From NCBI GenBank assembly GCA_021186555.1, contig JAJKFL010000011.1, positions 4,780,501 to 4,844,500 on the forward strand: a DNA stretch of 64,000 nt, read 5' to 3'. The position numbers and the translations under genes are program-made. Source of the stretch: Reticulitermes speratus (taxonomy: Eukaryota; Arthropoda; Insecta; Blattodea; Rhinotermitidae). The first letter of the stretch is position 1. Each line of letters opens with the position of its first letter. The notes beneath the pieces are model-generated. The model searched no databases. It was not told the origin of the DNA and saw only the letters and a list, made by a program, of their open reading frames with translations. Positions 27,401 to 36,345 of this stretch are shown piece after piece.

Positions 27401-30400
27401 TTACATGAACTTAAAAAAACTAGAAGATTAAGCCTTGTGATTTAAATTAGGTGCGTGATTCATGGAACATGTAGTTATATTTATGACATGAATTTTATAA
27501 CACAGTTTTTAAAATCAAACAAATTATATACAGCCTTGGGGTCAGGCCCCCCCCCCCCCCCCCCCCCCAATGGGTGCACACCTGTTCCTAGCAATCAACT
27601 GTCTCAAAGTTTCACTCTTACCTCTTCCACCATGTGTAATTAGGAACATCTGCATCCCTGCAAGGAGCCTATTACAATCATGTCCAGCTGTCTGTATACA
27701 TGTAACTCAAGAACTGTTGAAGAGATTTTTGTAAAATTTGATGCTGGAATTTGACGAGAAATTGTCACACTATTTAAACGTTGGTTAAATATGAACAGAC
27801 AACAGGAACTTACATGAAGATCTATATCATTTCTGCACAAATCTCCACTATGCATAGGCCCATGCATTATCCCTTGTAACAATGAATCGAAGTCATGTGT
27901 GTCAACTAAACTGAGGTGCTTTTGTTTTATTCTTTGAGTACAGTGTTCAATTAAAACACAACTCTGATGCTCCATTATTTACTGCTATTACGCACATTAT
28001 GAGTTTTCTCCACATTCTAGGAATAACACTGTACCTGAGCATGACAGCTATAAATATACTGCTCAAACATGAAGAAAACTTATTGCTGGAGCTGTGCAAA
28101 ACATGGAAAGACAAATTTAACACATCTGCAATTATCAGTGTTGCCTGAAAATGTCTATGCTTAGCATTCACAAAATGAATGTCTACAGGCAATAACAGTT
28201 AAAATGTGCTACAACTACTATGCTCTCAGTATATTTCACAGTTGTCAAGACTTGACGTTCTCACAGTGGTGATGCTGAGGGTTCAGGTCTTCTGGGGTGT
28301 GATGCTGCATCACTGGCAGAGTGGTTTCCATCATTTCGAGGGATCACAGGGCCTTCATCTTGAAGGGGCAAGGAGTCCAAGAACTATTCTACCATGTAAT
28401 ATCATATGCTGCATAACTTCAGCAGCTGACAGTGTCACAACAAAGTGTATTTTTTTGAATACCTCAAACCCCTCAGCTTTTAAGAAACAAAAATGTTAGT
28501 ATTCTACAGGTTAATTACTCTCATAACCATTCTTACTGTTGTTACTGTTACTCTTCTTATCTCCATGTATATTTACAATTACATATAATGTTAACAATAT
28601 TAACTAGTCTGTTGTGCAGTTTTCATTTTTTCTTCTCTGTTTACTGTAGCTTTAACGTGGCTTTGTTTGTTGGTTGATGTTGGTTGTGGAGCTCAAATTC
28701 ATATCTACTGGTACTGCTTTTCTTTTCATTTTTCTGCATTGACTTGTAGTGTTACTGCTTGCTGGTGTGTGTGTGGGTGTGTAGGTGTGCGCATGTGCAT
28801 GTGTGCATGCATGCACATGCACTGTGTAGATAAATACACATTCTGGCCTGACAATGATCCAGTAGGGTCAAAATATATCACCTGTACAATAGTCATCCTG
28901 TGGAATTCACATGTAATAATGGTTGTATAGACAGACAGAAATATACACTATATGAAACAACGCACAACACGCTGCAGAAATACAATATTCAGAGTTCTTT
29001 AGCTCTCTGAGTTCATTACCACACTGAGGAACACAAACGATTCAGATGTAGATTAGGTTTAGTCATACAGGTCATTCTGTTGAGGGAATCAAGAACAGAG
29101 AATATTAAGGTTAATTGGGGATAAAAATTATAACAAAGGAAACTGATTGAGGCAATTTACCTCTCTCTGCTTTCTTTCATTCTCCAACAGGTTCCTCTCC
29201 TCCTCCTTCCTCTTCCTCTCTTGTGCTTGCCTTTGTTTCTCTTCCTGTTCTTCCTTCTCCCAAAATGTATCTCTCTCCTTTGAGTTTATTTCTTGTCTAG
29301 GAATCACACGTTTATATGCTGTGCCCTTCAAATGAATAATAGGCAATACTGTAATTTCAAATTAACAGTAACCAGTGGCATGTACAAGCATGGCCATATG
29401 AGCGCAAATTTGGGTGTATGAACAAGTTTATACATCAGTTCGGTCATTGATAAAAATCCATCTAACAGTATGTAAAGTTTGGAGTACAATTCATGACAAT
29501 CTGTGTAATTTACTACCTGTGATGATACAGTCTACCACAAAATGTAATGAACCTACACTGTTTAATATACCTACAAATTAATAAGCCATATCAGACTGTT
29601 GTATGGTGCTGAAACTTGCACACTTCAGAAATTTGATCAGAAATATCTGCAAAGCTTTGAAATGTGGTGCTGGAGAAGGATGGAGAAGATCAGTTGGACC
29701 GATCATGTGAGAAATGAAGAAGTATTACAAAGAGTCAAGGAAAAGAGGAATATCCTACATACAACAAAAAAGAGGAAGGCTAACTGGATTGGTCACATCA
29801 TGCGTAGGAAACTGCCTTCTAGAACACGTTATTGAAGGAAAGATAGAGGGAAGGATAGAAGTGACAGGAAGACAAGGAAGAAGATCTAAGCAGCTACTGG
29901 ATGACCTTAAGGGAATGACAGGGTACTAGAAGCTGAAAGAGGAAGCACTAGATCACACTCTGTGAAAAACTTGCTTGGGAAGAGATTATGGACCTGCTGT
30001 ACGACAGACTGCAGAATGAATGAAAGTAGACCGCTCTCCTCCATCTAGTGCCAAGGTTAAGAATGAGTGAAAGCATACCTCTACTCCTCCTATGTCTTAA
30101 TGGTGTTGACAGGTCCAACTTTACTTTACTATAAAGATGCACAACTGTAAGATTTGTACAGGAGTACAAAAGACCAAAGACATATGGCAACAAAACAATT
30201 TGCTGTTGATATTTTGTCATCTTTCAAATTTTGCTGCAAGGGCAGAAAACCATCCTACCAAAAAAGAACTGGTATATGTCTATTTCATACACAGTTTACC
30301 TGGACCCTGAGTGGCATTGCAGAGGCATTTACTGCACACAGAAAGCACTCATCACAAACTTATCTGCCAATGATGTCAGGAATTGTATGTGTTAGTAAAA

Positions 30401-33400
30401 CTGGGAAGGTGCTGACATAGTTACTACGAAAAAGCAATTAAGTAATAAATACGCTACTTAAGAATTCATCATTTATAGTCTTCTTTAATCTTAATGTGCT
30501 AATATGTATGCCACTTACAATACAAATTCACAGTACTCACGCTACCTTGTAGCGGCAGTTGCAGAACACTGACAGCAATTGTCATTAATATAAAAATTTC
30601 AAGACCATACACAACATGCTGTCTTATGTAGTTCAGTGTTTCCCAAACTTTTCTGCTCACGGACCCCTTTCGGCATCAAAAATAACAACTGATCCTCACA
30701 TCCACGCTCAAGTAAATATAGTGTCCAGGTGATAGGTAACCAAAATTAGAAATTTGTATCTCAGAACTGATTTTAGATAGCTACAATTACCAGTAGCATA
30801 TATAACAATGCATTGTATGATTTGATCTTAAATAGGATGACTGCTGCTCACTTCGTGGGTACAGGAAGTTTCTTAATTAGATATTCTAATGGTCATATGA
30901 AATAAACATATCACCAGTTAAAGAAGGTCCATGATTATTTTAAATAAAACATTATTCCTTTAATTAAAAAATTAGTAAAATTCAAAGCAGTCATTACACA
31001 TCTCCTGGTAACTGGTCGTGGATCCCTTGGGATGTGCAGAGCACACTTTGGGAACCACTGTGCCAGTTTGTTTAGACTCGTAATTCTTAGTGGCTTAATC
31101 TGCAGCATCTGAAAGAAAGTAGGTGTCATAAATTCAACCCCAAACGTCTTGTTTTTTGCCTTTCAGAGCAGAATTTACTTACAACAGGACCCATTTCATT
31201 TCCTTGGTCTCCACGCTCCTTAAAACTGTATGCAGAGCCTGTAGATTTTGCAACTTTTTCTATGATGAGCTGTGTATCAACTTCCTCCTCATTTCGGGCA
31301 TTCAAAGTAACATGGGCCCCGTGAAAAAGTTGGCAACATCTCGGAAATGGTTTGCACACGTTCCTTTCCGTCCAAGAGGGGCACCCTCACCTTGCTGTGA
31401 AAGAGCATTAAATATTTAATGATGTGGCTTCTGAAAGCAGCTTTTACATAGAATACTGTTTTCCAGGGTGTGATGGAAATTTATTCAGTACCCTGAAGAT
31501 GGAGGCAGCACATTCCACTAAAAGGTCAGTACATTTCTAACAGACTACATAATGTCATACCACAGAAGTTTTCTTCACAGTCACCACCATCAGAACATTG
31601 AATCTGATTAAGTGTGAAAGTATATTTTACCATTTTTTGTACACTGAAAAGCTTATGAGGTGTTACTTCAAATGCTCAATACTAAAATTCATAAATGAGT
31701 GAGTCACAGCAATGCACAAAACCCAAACTATCTCATTTTTGTATCTATACCTTATTTACTTACTGTATTTTCTAGACCATATGAAGCTCCCAAATTTCAG
31801 GAGGCAAATTTTGGAGAAAATATTTTAACATACACATTTGAAACACAAATTCCAAGTGCTTAAAAAAAATTGTAAAATGAAGCTTTCTCTCTTTGCACAA
31901 CCTAAAATTGTTTTCAGTGTGACACTATCATTACAGACGTTATGGTATGCCATCACTTTCTTCAAAGACTGCTTCATCTTCAGCGTCTTCAAACGTATTG
32001 CTAATCCCATATTTCTTGAAAGACTTGACAGATAGCTTGTGTTTTACAAATTCCCACAAATTATTCATCCACACACACCCCTCAAATGGTTGAATGTTTC
32101 ATTATTCCCGTTCACATCAAAATGTGATTTGGTGCCTCCATCCATTTGGTCCATGCCTCATACAAGAATGGTTTAAAGGATTTGTTACTTAAGATATACA
32201 ATGCCTGCAGTTGGCTAGTAAGGCCTCCTAGAATCACAGCTAACTGCACATTTAATTTCACATCCATCCTTTTCATTGCATCTGTTACATCTGATTCGAA
32301 CTGGTACAACAATAAAAGAGCTGGCTTTTCCAGAAGGCTGCCTAAACATTTACACCATACTTTCTCTAGTCACACCTCCATTCCTTTTTGTCCATCCATC
32401 TTTTATCGCAGACACAGATGAACATTTCTTGCACAATTTCTTCTTTGGGTATGATCCTCCTTTTAAATATTAACAAGACATGCAGGTTTGTGCCATTAGC
32501 AGTATATGCTAAATCAATAGTGCAGTGGGCTTTCTCATGACCATATGTTTCAATTGTGATGGTTTTTGCCTTTAATGTTCACAGTCTTGTTTTAAGGACC
32601 ATTAAAATTTTCTTCTTTCCATTCATCACAAATTTCTTACACTGCAACAATTTCCATTGCATTCTGTGGTTCATCACATATATTACCTGTTGAGCACTTA
32701 CTACAAACTTCACCAATCAACATCCTCCAACACTCTACCAACAGACCATATCATGGACAAAATAAAGCTCATCCACAATTTCACATTATGTTCAAGCCTT
32801 TCAAGCACAATCATTAGCATATGTGCCATGCGCTATGACATTTGTAAAACTCTCCATTCTGCCGACAGACTATGTACATTCTGCATTGACTGGCAGAAAA
32901 AAAAAGAGACTTTATTGTCCTGAACATTATTGAGAAGTTTGTCTTCAAAATGGAGATGCAGTATTGAACAATGTCTATTTCTTCCTCAGAATTACATTTA
33001 CAAGGAAGAAGTGTTATGACAAATAATGGTAAAGGTAAAGTTCTCCCTAGAACAGGCCATGAAGGCCCAGAGGGGGAGTAGAGGTATAGCTCTGCTTTTT
33101 CTTTAACCCCGGCACTAGAAGAGGGTGGGTGGTCAACTCCGGGCCACTTTACCCCCGGGAAAGAGACCCGGTATCCATTGTATAAGAGGCTGGGTGGGCC
33201 CCTGGGCCAGTCTGGACGGGTGCGGAAAATCTCGCCCCCACCGGGATTCGATACCTGGACCATCCAGCCCGTAGCAAGTCGCTATACCGACTACGCTATC
33301 CTGGCCTGTTATGACAAATGCATTTATAAATTTTGTTCACAGCATACAGATTCTCCTTTGCCCAGTGAACTACGTATCAGTACACCCATCTTTGCTCAGG

Positions 33401-35768
33401 CCACAGTTTATTCAGAATGGTACATAAACAGAATTATAAAACCCTTCTTTCAAAAATGAAAAAAAATTTAATATTTTCAGCATGAAAGTGAACCAGTGCA
33501 TGCTGTATGAAGATTACTGTAGGTGCTACAGGCTGTTTCTGATGAATAATTAATCAGGACAGGACTGTAACCATCATACAAACATCAACGTGTCACAGAC
33601 TGTGCTATATTGGGCTAAATGTGCTTGGGTGCTGGCAGACACCTATTTCAGCAGCTGTTTAATGGTTTTAATAATAACATTTTTAAAGCATGGGTGGAAT
33701 CTCCAATTACACTGTGGGGCACAAGCCAATTTTCATAACAGAAAGAAACCCAACACCAATCACCATTTCATTCTATGAAGAGGTCATAATAAGGCTGCAA
33801 TGCAAACAAATTACTGAACCCCTCTATATCCAAGTACAGCAAAATATTCACACGTGATACATAAATTTATCAAAAAGAATCAGTTACTTTTGACATAGTT
33901 CTAGCATGCAAATGTGGTTTAAAATATAACCTACATATCTACCCTTACACATACATTCACACGTGTAATGATAATTACACACATCTTTCAAATACCTGAA
34001 AACTGTGCACCATTTGCATTACCAATGATACATACCCAATTGATTAGAACACACTTTGGCAGGCTGGTTGTAGGATCCATCACCTTACAAAATGCATACA
34101 TTATCTGACCACTATTCAGATCCTCAATCATCTCTTCAATACCACCAGCTGGCAACACACACAAAATACAAACATTAACCAACCTGACAGACAGAATATA
34201 AGAAAAACAGAAGTACTGAAACTGCAGATATTTCCAGTTTATATGCACATTCAGGGTGCTGTAATTAAAACTCACTAAACTATGGGTCACTTACAAAAGT
34301 TAATTTATTCACAGTCTCCTGCATAAATATGTTTATAGGAGATATTTAAAACTAATTAACTATGAAGATGATTAATACATTGTTTAAATTTCTTTCTGAG
34401 CCCTAAAACTTTCATTTAATCAGTTTAACACATTTACATAAGGGCTACAACTGTACACAAAACCTTCCTCTGTTAGCTAAATTCTGACAAGTGGACAGCA
34501 AATCACACAAAAAGTATAACATTCATCTTGGCCCCTCTAAAATTTCAACAAAACTTGGTGAGGTGTAATGCTTCAGACTGGCAAGTTAATATGCATGAAT
34601 ATAAAAGTCAGAGCTGAGAATTAGCACTCACAAAAATCTCAAACTAGCGCCACTGCTAGAAAACAGGACAATCCACTTGGGGAAGACACATCACCCAAGA
34701 AAAACCTAAGGCAGTGGATATGTGTATAAACCACAGTCAGGTTTAGTGTTTGTGTATATAAAGCAGGGTTATACTTCAGAGTTGTTTATGAACCAAACTC
34801 TAACAACCAACTACACCTTACCCTCACTCCAATACATATTAAACACAAACACATGTTTCTGCCATGCTAGGTCATTACAACCACATCTGTACTTCCAGCA
34901 TATAGCATGACAACTAAGGAACAACAAATATGGTCTGTGTCTATAAATCAAGATTATACTTTTGGTGTGTACAACGGCAGCCTGCTGGCAACATTAACGT
35001 CAGTTACTGTTACTGTCTTCATAACATTAATGGTTTCTGTTTGACAAGATACATAGGAGGGCACAAATACAGGTATATATTATATATATTTGCATGTTCA
35101 CTGTTAAATATTACTTCCATTACACATACAACTATCCTTTGGAGGTGTTCATGTGAAAAAAAAATGCAAATGGATAGGTATTACTATAGAAACAATTTAC
35201 ACCCTAACTATATATTATTTCCCATTTTTTGTATTTTCATGGGTTTGTTAGCAGTCTTCACCTGTACAACACATTCAGTTAAAAGTACAGGGCTGTTTAT
35301 GCTCACATTTTGATATTAGATTTATAAATAAACGAACTTTAAATGTTTCACAATCCAAACGGTCACCTGCAGTAATGCCATCAACTTCATAGTTGAAACA
35401 ATGTGTAGACAGGACTCATATCTGGTACTTAGTAGTTTGGACCATCGATTATATCAGTATATGTAAGTTTAAAATTAACTTGTAAATGACGGTTCCGGAT
35501 AAAAGAACAACCTTACCTCCTTTGCTGACAACTTTCAGGTCATTGGTCTGGCCTTCATACCCAAATAATGCCCTAGAAAAGTATAATTCCATCAACAAAA
35601 TTCCTGGTAATTTTCATATGCAGTTAATAAAATTTAAGCTTATACTTAATACGTGAATAAATATTCATTAATGTTTTCGTCTTACCAATCTGTCATAGAC
35701 TTATCATCGATAACATCTTTCCACGCAGCTCGTAGAGCTTCTTTGTGTTTCGTAAAACTTACTGCCAT
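15305..35768 (-). CDS. DBNL: Drebrin-like protein / Abp1 homologue, complete 11-exon gene
   Basis: This actin-binding adaptor links F-actin to endocytosis and vesicle traffic at the cell cortex. Eleven GT-AG exons join in frame to about 498 codons, close to insect Abp1 and somewhat longer than mammalian DBNL. Order: ADF-H (cofilin-like) domain, roughly residues 1-130, starting [19 protein letters not shown] and including [24 protein letters not shown] and LPKCVLINW; a Glu/Arg/Lys-rich coiled coil, about 165-270; a Ser/Pro/Gln-rich linker; an acidic run EEEEEDE; and a C-terminal SH3 domain with ALYDYQA, FDPGD, WWQG and [10 protein letters not shown]. The stop is TAG at 15305-15307. Introns are 0.16-4.8 kb except for smaller ones near the start, and are full of mobile elements. 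One base appears to be missing in exon 4, in an A run on the plus strand at 31324-31328; every other junction keeps phase. Given the strong conservation, I think this is a sequence error and the gene is functional. Confidence 0.93.
15950..16145. repeat. Foldback element, TTCTGGGATGTGATGCTG family
   Basis: The left arm begins TCTTCTGGGATGTGATGCTG and the right arm is its diverged reverse complement. The centre is a near-perfect hairpin around GGGGTCATTTTGGACCCC. The left arm also contains, on the minus strand, GAAGATGAAGGC and CCTCTGA, a decayed hammerhead-like core shared with 42783-43000 and 28270-28370. Confidence 0.65.
16266..17080 (+). mobile_element. pogo/Tigger-like DNA transposon, internally deleted
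   Basis: An 815-bp element with inverted termini CAGTAGAACCTGGATAAGAA and TTCTTATCCGGGTTCTACTG, and TA at both borders (16264-16265 and 17081-17082). AAGAAGTC words recur near both ends. Only the start of a transposase gene is kept (16831-17025). Confidence 0.88.
16831..17025 (+). pseudogene. pogo-type transposase N-terminal fragment (CENP-B-like HTH)
   Basis: The frame opens [20 protein letters not shown] and continues [20 protein letters not shown] with PVTTVKGIM: the N-terminal helix-turn-helix of pogo/Tigger transposases and CENP-B. It then runs directly into the right terminal region, so the second HTH and the DDE domain have been deleted. It cannot encode an active transposase, but could still encode a small DNA-binding peptide. 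Confidence 0.85.
17440..17496. repeat. A-rich (TAAAA)n tract
   Basis: A run of A with regularly spaced T, in DBNL intron 10. Confidence 0.9.
17638..17763 (-). CDS. DBNL: DBNL exon 10 (acidic stretch and SH3 start)
   Basis: After CTTGTTGCAG the exon encodes [20 protein letters not shown] and [21 protein letters not shown] before GTAAGT. ALYDYQA is the first strand of the SH3 domain; the intron splits the domain directly after it. Confidence 0.92.
17993..18655 (-). mobile_element. pogo/Tigger-like element, second family
   Basis: The termini CCGCATTTTTCGGCATATAA and, inverted, TTATATGCCGAAAAATATGG are flanked by TA on both sides. A further internal copy of the terminus begins near 18570, so the right end is a small hairpin MITE of about 85 bp joined to a longer deleted element. 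Inside is the C-terminus of a pogo transposase (18190-18335). Confidence 0.82.
18190..18335 (-). pseudogene. pogo-type transposase C-terminal fragment
   Basis: The minus strand encodes [18 protein letters not shown], then an acidic tail ending [11 protein letters not shown] and a stop. [12 protein letters not shown] followed by an acidic tail is the usual end of pogo/Tigger transposases. The catalytic core is absent. Confidence 0.85.
19272..19634. mobile_element. Possible hAT-like non-autonomous element
   Basis: Left CAGGGGTGCACAAATTC and right AATTTGCACACCCC are inverted relative to each other, as in hAT-type termini. A hammerhead-like segment (19368-19404) lies inside. Target duplications were not established. 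Confidence 0.4.
19368..19404 (-). ncRNA. Hammerhead-ribozyme-like core (one core change)
   Basis: On the minus strand: CTGGTGA, a T spacer, a 5-bp stem GGCTA/TAGCC, GAA, ACTGT, A. One invariant base differs (the A of CTGA is G), so cleavage would be weak or lost. The architecture is the same as at 20079-20118. Confidence 0.5.
20009..20244 (+). mobile_element. Hammerhead-bearing foldback element with 12-bp target duplication
   Basis: Direct repeats ATTACAGCCTAT at 19997-20008 and 20245-20256 flank the insert. Long arms, starting AATAAAACTAAATTA and including AGCCACCTTTATTGTAGCGT, pair almost perfectly over about 80 bases. A complete hammerhead-like core sits at the centre on the minus strand. 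After the right arm comes a unique tail with GATGCACGGTGATAATAATG and GTGAAAA at the border. It lies in DBNL intron 9. Confidence 0.85.
20079..20118 (-). ncRNA. Hammerhead-ribozyme-like motif, complete core
   Basis: Minus strand in order: CCCC (stem I strand); CTGATGA; one extra T; GGACC-AA-GGTCC (stem II, 5 bp); GAA; ACATATGT (self-complementary stem III); A as the base before cleavage, in a U-A step; and GGGG closing stem I. All invariant core bases of a hammerhead are present. The extra T before stem II is shared by the related sites. The very short stem III resembles type I hammerheads of Penelope-like elements, which act as dimers. Confidence 0.72.
20344..20431 (-). CDS. DBNL: DBNL exon 9 (linker)
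   Basis: Acceptor GATGCAG and donor GTGAGT bound an exon encoding [18 protein letters not shown] and [11 protein letters not shown]. It enters in phase 0 and leaves in phase 1, matching exon 10. Confidence 0.75.
20725..20930 (+). repeat. tRNA-derived SINE (family A), degraded
   Basis: A tRNA-like stretch with GAGGTTCAGTTCCTGGCAG (box B-like) is followed by CCATCTAGTGCCAAGTTTAT, the family body seen also at 30028-30125. Confidence 0.55.
22018..22094 (-). CDS. DBNL: DBNL exon 8 (linker, likely)
   Basis: The 77-base exon fits the reading phase on both sides (in phase 1, out phase 0) and encodes [19 protein letters not shown] and VQNENKQ. The acceptor is TCCATAG; the donor GTTGGT is weaker than the others. 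Linker sequence is poorly conserved, so this exon rests on splice sites and phase only and may be alternatively spliced. Confidence 0.6.
22346..22815. repeat. 34-bp minisatellite
   Basis: About 14 tandem copies of a 34-base unit with the constant core CATGTTCCTA and CTGCTRCTGA. Two sub-types alternate (TACTGTACCTGA and TACGGCTCTTGA), and the last three full units are nearly identical, suggesting recent expansion at the right end. It lies between DBNL exons 7 and 8. Confidence 0.93.
22995..23055 (-). mobile_element. Short LINE 3' fragment
   Basis: The words CTTCTTGAGAAGCTAACAA and CAGCTAGTCAAGAAATTCC match the non-coding 3' end of the LINE copies at 5600-5880 and 56574-56760. Confidence 0.6.
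23206..23232. repeat. (TCA)n microsatellite
   Basis: Nine or so ATC/TCA trinucleotides in tandem, in DBNL intron 7. Confidence 0.9.
23822..24065 (-). CDS. DBNL: DBNL exon 7 (linker)
   Basis: The exon lies after TTTATACAG and before GTAAGA. It encodes [20 protein letters not shown], then [10 protein letters not shown] and a Ser/Pro/Ala-rich segment. The ARAVFEQN block corresponds to the R-x-IF-x-Q motif in the DBNL linker. It ends in phase 1. Confidence 0.88.
24120..24215. mobile_element. Near-perfect hairpin (possible MITE)
   Basis: GTTGTATAAAATCTTTTGAG on the left pairs with the right end, which finishes ATTTTATACAAC, over nearly 45 bases with a small loop around GGTTTC. It lies 55 bases upstream of DBNL exon 7. 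No terminal duplication was fixed. Confidence 0.7.
24815..25075 (+). pseudogene. LINE ORF fragment (region before RT)
   Basis: The frame reads [18 protein letters not shown], then [13 protein letters not shown], a stop, then IPTEIIKVG. This is the typical linker before a LINE reverse transcriptase (WxxYxxxLL ... NGKAxGxDxIPxEIIKxG). It is cut on both sides. Confidence 0.7.
26225..26600 (+). pseudogene. mariner-type transposase fragment, C-terminal half
   Basis: In shifting frames the strand gives [18 protein letters not shown], then [10 protein letters not shown] (decayed PDLTPLDFFLWG), then [15 protein letters not shown] and NNGCTH (decayed C-terminal block). These are the second and third catalytic regions and the end of a mariner/Tc1-like DDE transposase. 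The fragment ends about 70 bases from the DBNL exon 6 donor. Confidence 0.75.
26670..26861 (-). CDS. DBNL: DBNL exon 6 (coiled coil)
   Basis: The 64-codon exon starts [17 protein letters not shown], matching the family LREAAxREQR block, and ends [11 protein letters not shown] before GTGAGC. Phase 0 on both sides. Confidence 0.9.
27547..27568. repeat. 22-C homopolymer
   Basis: An unbroken run of 22 C. Its length in the source genome is uncertain because such runs are hard to sequence. Confidence 0.9.
28270..28370. repeat. Half foldback, TTCTGGGATGTGATGCTG family
   Basis: TTCAGGTCTTCTGGGGTGTG is followed by CATTTCGAGGGATCACAGG and CCTTCATCTT. On the minus strand this reads AAGATGAAGG, then CCCTCGAAATG, a decayed hammerhead-like core as at 15950-16145. 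Confidence 0.5.
29161..29325 (-). CDS. DBNL: DBNL exon 5 (coiled coil start)
   Basis: The exon encodes [19 protein letters not shown], then [20 protein letters not shown] and further Glu/Arg/Lys-rich sequence. It is exactly 55 codons, phase 0 on both sides. The acceptor is TTGAAG with a weak pyrimidine tract; the donor is GTAAAT. Confidence 0.9.
29585..30020 (+). pseudogene. LINE 3' end, same family as 8485-9720
   Basis: The strand encodes [20 protein letters not shown], then [19 protein letters not shown] and [10 protein letters not shown], then in another frame [20 protein letters not shown]. It ends with AGACTGCAGAATGAATGAA. This is the RT C-terminus and 3' terminus, 5'-truncated, in DBNL intron 4. 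Confidence 0.85.
30028..30125 (+). repeat. SINE 3' body fragment (family A)
   Basis: CTCCATCTAGTGCCAAGGTT and TGACAGGTCCAACTTTACTT match the 3' part of the SINEs at 20725 and 36930. It directly follows the LINE 3' end. Confidence 0.5.
30634..31060. mobile_element. hAT-like MITE
   Basis: The 427-bp element starts CAGTGTTTCCCAAACTTTT and ends CTTTGGGAACCACTG, the standard hAT-type inverted termini. Internal GGACCCCTTTCGG and GGATCCCTTGGG also mirror each other. The flanking 8-mers ATGTAGTT and TGCCAGTT agree at only part of their positions, as expected for an old insertion. Confidence 0.75.
31183..31394 (-). CDS. DBNL: DBNL exon 4, with one apparent frameshift
   Basis: After TTTCACAG the exon encodes [17 protein letters not shown], then RDVANFF, and after a one-base slip continues [17 protein letters not shown] and [12 protein letters not shown], to donor GTAAGT. 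The observed 212 bases would be 213 in a phase-keeping exon. The break falls at a run of five T (minus strand) where six would restore frame, the classic homopolymer error. Confidence 0.9.
31490..31540 (+). ncRNA. Decayed hammerhead-like core
   Basis: CCCTGAAGATGGAGGCAGCA is followed by CATTCC and GGTCAGTACATTTCTA. The first core half is intact (CTGAAGA, T, GGAGG). The second half, CCTCCGAAAC in the family, is broken here. Confidence 0.45.
31960..32460 (-). pseudogene. pogo-type transposase fragment, DDE third region to C-terminus
   Basis: The minus strand encodes [20 protein letters not shown], then [20 protein letters not shown] (usual [19 protein letters not shown] and WxxWM), then VWMNNLWEF and [20 protein letters not shown]. 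These are the regions after the third catalytic Asp up to the C-terminus. Frames change several times. A worn terminus like that at 17993 may lie near 31765. Confidence 0.82.
33018..33308 (-). repeat. tRNA-derived SINE (family B)
   Basis: On the minus strand it begins GGCCAGGATAGCGTAGTCGG (box A-like) with GGTATCGAATCCC (box B) about 40 bases on, then GTGGGGGCGAGATTTTCC and a GC-rich body, ending in a simple tail of GGTAAA units. Confidence 0.85.
34036..34148 (-). CDS. DBNL: DBNL exon 3
   Basis: Acceptor TGCCAG and donor GTATGT bound an exon encoding [19 protein letters not shown], then CKVMDP and LPKCVLINW. It is the core of the ADF-H fold and ends in phase 0. Confidence 0.93.
35517..35572 (-). 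CDS. DBNL: DBNL exon 2
   Basis: The 56-base exon after TTTTCTAG encodes [18 protein letters not shown] and ends before GTAAGG in phase 1. It belongs to the ADF-H domain. Confidence 0.92.
35686..35768 (-). CDS. DBNL: DBNL exon 1
   Basis: The ATG at 35768 opens [19 protein letters not shown] and runs through DDKSMTD plus TG, before donor GTAAGA. The first G of exon 2 completes the Trp codon. This is the conserved beginning of the ADF-H domain and it fixes the translation start. Confidence 0.93.
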
Positions 35769-36158
35769 ATTCGTTTTCGCATGCTACACAATTATTCCTA
35801 ATGCTCCCGTTATTCAGTCTCCCCAGTAATGAACTGTAGGATTATGACACCTTCCCTACCACTAGCACATCATTACTTGAACTGATGTCACAAACTGCCT
35901 ACATCACCGGCAAGACAGACGTTTATGCGACCAGGGTTGCCAAGTAGTCAGAACGAAATATCTCGTCCATTACTAAACAAAAGTCCCACGTAGTTCTTCA
36001 AATTGAATTCCCAGCGGTAGAAGCGAAGGACAATCATTTCAGCCTGGATTTCGCATAAAGTACATGCATAAACTCATAATGGGCAGATCGTGTATCTGAC
36101 ATATACACACAACGGATCTCAGTGAAATTTTGTTTTCAGGCCCCACTACAACAAAAGT
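35769..36158. promoter_or_regulatory. DBNL 5' flank / possible divergent promoter
   Basis: The 390 bases upstream of the DBNL start separate it from a plus-strand ATG at 36159. CpG is more frequent here than in the introns. No TATA box or initiator is evident. Promoter function is inferred from position only. Confidence 0.4.
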
Positions 36159-36345
36159 ATGGCGAGTTTAACTGTTGCCACATTAGCAAAATACAACGGT
36201 CAGAGAGACGCGCATTCTTATGTCCCGTACTGTGTCTCTGCCGCTCTAATGTTGGGAATATGTGTTCCATTACCACTCCGGGTGCGGATGAAGGTTCCTG
36301 TTGTTTTGTGTCCTGTGTATCTTGCAATGCGCCAGTCCCTCATTT
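36159..36345 (+). CDS. Candidate first exon of a divergent gene (unrecognised)
   Basis: An ATG in good context (AAAAGTATGGCG) opens MASLTVATLAKYNGQRD, then SYVPYCVSAALMLG. The region is CpG-rich. The frame later enters a LINE 3' end near 36345, so only about the first 60 codons could be genuine. No donor site stands out and I do not recognise the family. It may be a chance frame. Confidence 0.2.

Noticed and set aside
33988..34290. 100-codon minus-strand frame as a separate gene
   Set aside because: It is DBNL exon 3 with flanking intron sequence; splice sites and phase define 34036-34148.
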